Source: Segatella copri (lineage in GTDB: Bacteria; Bacteroidota; Bacteroidia; Bacteroidales; Bacteroidaceae). Taken from it: DNA of 32,415 nt. Numbering within the stretch: the stretch's first letter is position 1; every line of letters begins with the position of its first letter. Shown piece by piece: positions 32,094 through 32,415 of this stretch. A program made the translations under genes and the position numbers. The notes beneath the pieces are model-generated. The model worked only from the letters and a program-made list of their open reading frames with translations. It ran no database searches and was not told where the DNA came from. The stretch lies in contig NZ_JAHOEA010000040.1 of the NCBI RefSeq assembly GCF_019127135.1, forward strand, positions 1 to 32,415, read 5' to 3'.

Positions 32094-32125
32094 GAATCCT
32101 GCTGGCAGTGATGCCGGCAGGATTC
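32094..32125. terminator. Dispersed hairpin repeat, copy 4, between convergent genes
   Basis: GAATCCTGCTGGC and GCCGGCAGGATTC pair around AGTGAT. It lies between the end of the toxin gene and the end of a minus-strand coding remnant, so it may stop transcription from both sides. The 20-bp left flank is shared with copy 1. Confidence 0.8.
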
Positions 32126-32129
32126 TTGC

Positions 32130-32384
32130 TTAATAGCCCCTGTTAAACTCATCAAGTATCTGACGAAGATTATCATCAAGCACATAATTATATACACAAC
32201 GAGATACTTATGGCTATTTGCGAGGACTAGGGATGAAGAAATCCTCAGGAGAGAAATCATCCCCTTTTTGGCCTGGTCTTTTTGGCGTCCATGTTCTAAC
32301 ATGAATCTTAGGATTTCCTTCTTCTGTAAAATCCCACAACAAGAACACATAGCCATCATCTCCTGACTTTGACAAAATGTGTAC
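32130..32384 (-). pseudogene. C-terminal remnant(s) of a minus-strand gene at the right edge
   Basis: From plus 32384 to 32214 the minus strand encodes 56 residues with normal codon use: VHILSKSGDDGYVFLLWDFT ... RTWTPKRPGQKGDDFSPEDF, ending IPSPRK. A stop lies just upstream, so the frame is broken or shifted there. In the same frame after TAG and TAA, a further stretch reads VYNYVLDDNLRQILDEFNRG then a stop at 32130. The family is not recognised. It could be one decayed gene or two fragments; the right edge hides the rest. Confidence 0.5.
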
Positions 32385-32415
32385 CTATAAAATAACATAT
32401 CCTAATTTTCAGGCA

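Noticed and set aside
1..32415. tRNA, rRNA or phage structural genes
   Set aside because: No cloverleaf, rRNA-like or capsid/tail-like sequence was noticed in any intergenic region or frame.

Overview
The window looks like chromosomal DNA of a gut or oral member of the Bacteroidota, most likely Prevotella/Segatella-like. The reasons are the promoters of the TTTG-N20-TAnnTTTG type, A-rich leaders without clear Shine-Dalgarno sites, a TonB receptor with an N-terminal carboxypeptidase-D-like domain, a SusD-era style acidic lipoprotein signal, an Hmu-type haem operon, and AAA/DUF4143 and AAA/PD-(D/E)XK ATPase genes. Genus is inferred, not proven.

Layout. (1) 1-8076, plus strand: a tightly spaced run of eight genes ending at a hairpin terminator. 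It encodes a PD-(D/E)XK nuclease-like protein (cut by the left edge), two tiny proteins, a zinc-ribbon protein with a TerB-like segment, an FHA-TPR protein, a coiled-coil/leucine-rich-repeat protein, a 912-residue zinc-ribbon/SPFH/coiled-coil protein, and a 61-residue protein. None has a signal peptide. This is the best candidate here for an undescribed multi-protein system. (2) 8193-12210: three co-oriented genes of unknown function. The junction between the second and third has been duplicated as a 199-bp direct repeat, and between the copies sits a 1.67-kb cassette with its own promoter and an AAA-ATPase/PD-(D/E)XK gene. (3) 12391-21236, minus strand: a haem/iron operon, in transcription order hmuS (CobN-like), hmuT, hmuU, hmuV, a calycin-like lipoprotein and hmuR. 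Two more minus-strand genes lie upstream of it, DUF2023 and a flavodoxin, with their own promoter. HmuR would import haem, the lipoprotein may capture it, HmuTUV would energise or assist, HmuS is the probable dechelatase, and flavodoxin is a plausible electron donor or iron-sparing carrier.

(4) 22453-32415: an accessory region. It has a complete AAA_14/DUF4143 ATPase preceded by three palindromes at exact 41-bp centre spacing, a PepSY-like lipoprotein, a secreted tannase-like esterase, a small secreted Thr/Gln/Glu-rich protein, an unknown two-gene operon and an intact RelE-type toxin-antitoxin pair. Between these lie at least nine broken genes: an exonuclease, a RelE toxin stub behind an orphan antitoxin, an ADP-ribosylglycohydrolase, an internally deleted IS4-like element, a SHOCT-domain tail, a DUF4143 ATPase without its P-loop, an antitoxin reduced to its two ends, a decayed copy of the secreted protein and a minus-strand tail at the right edge. 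Several keep both ends and have lost the middle. A dispersed hairpin repeat occurs four times in this region.
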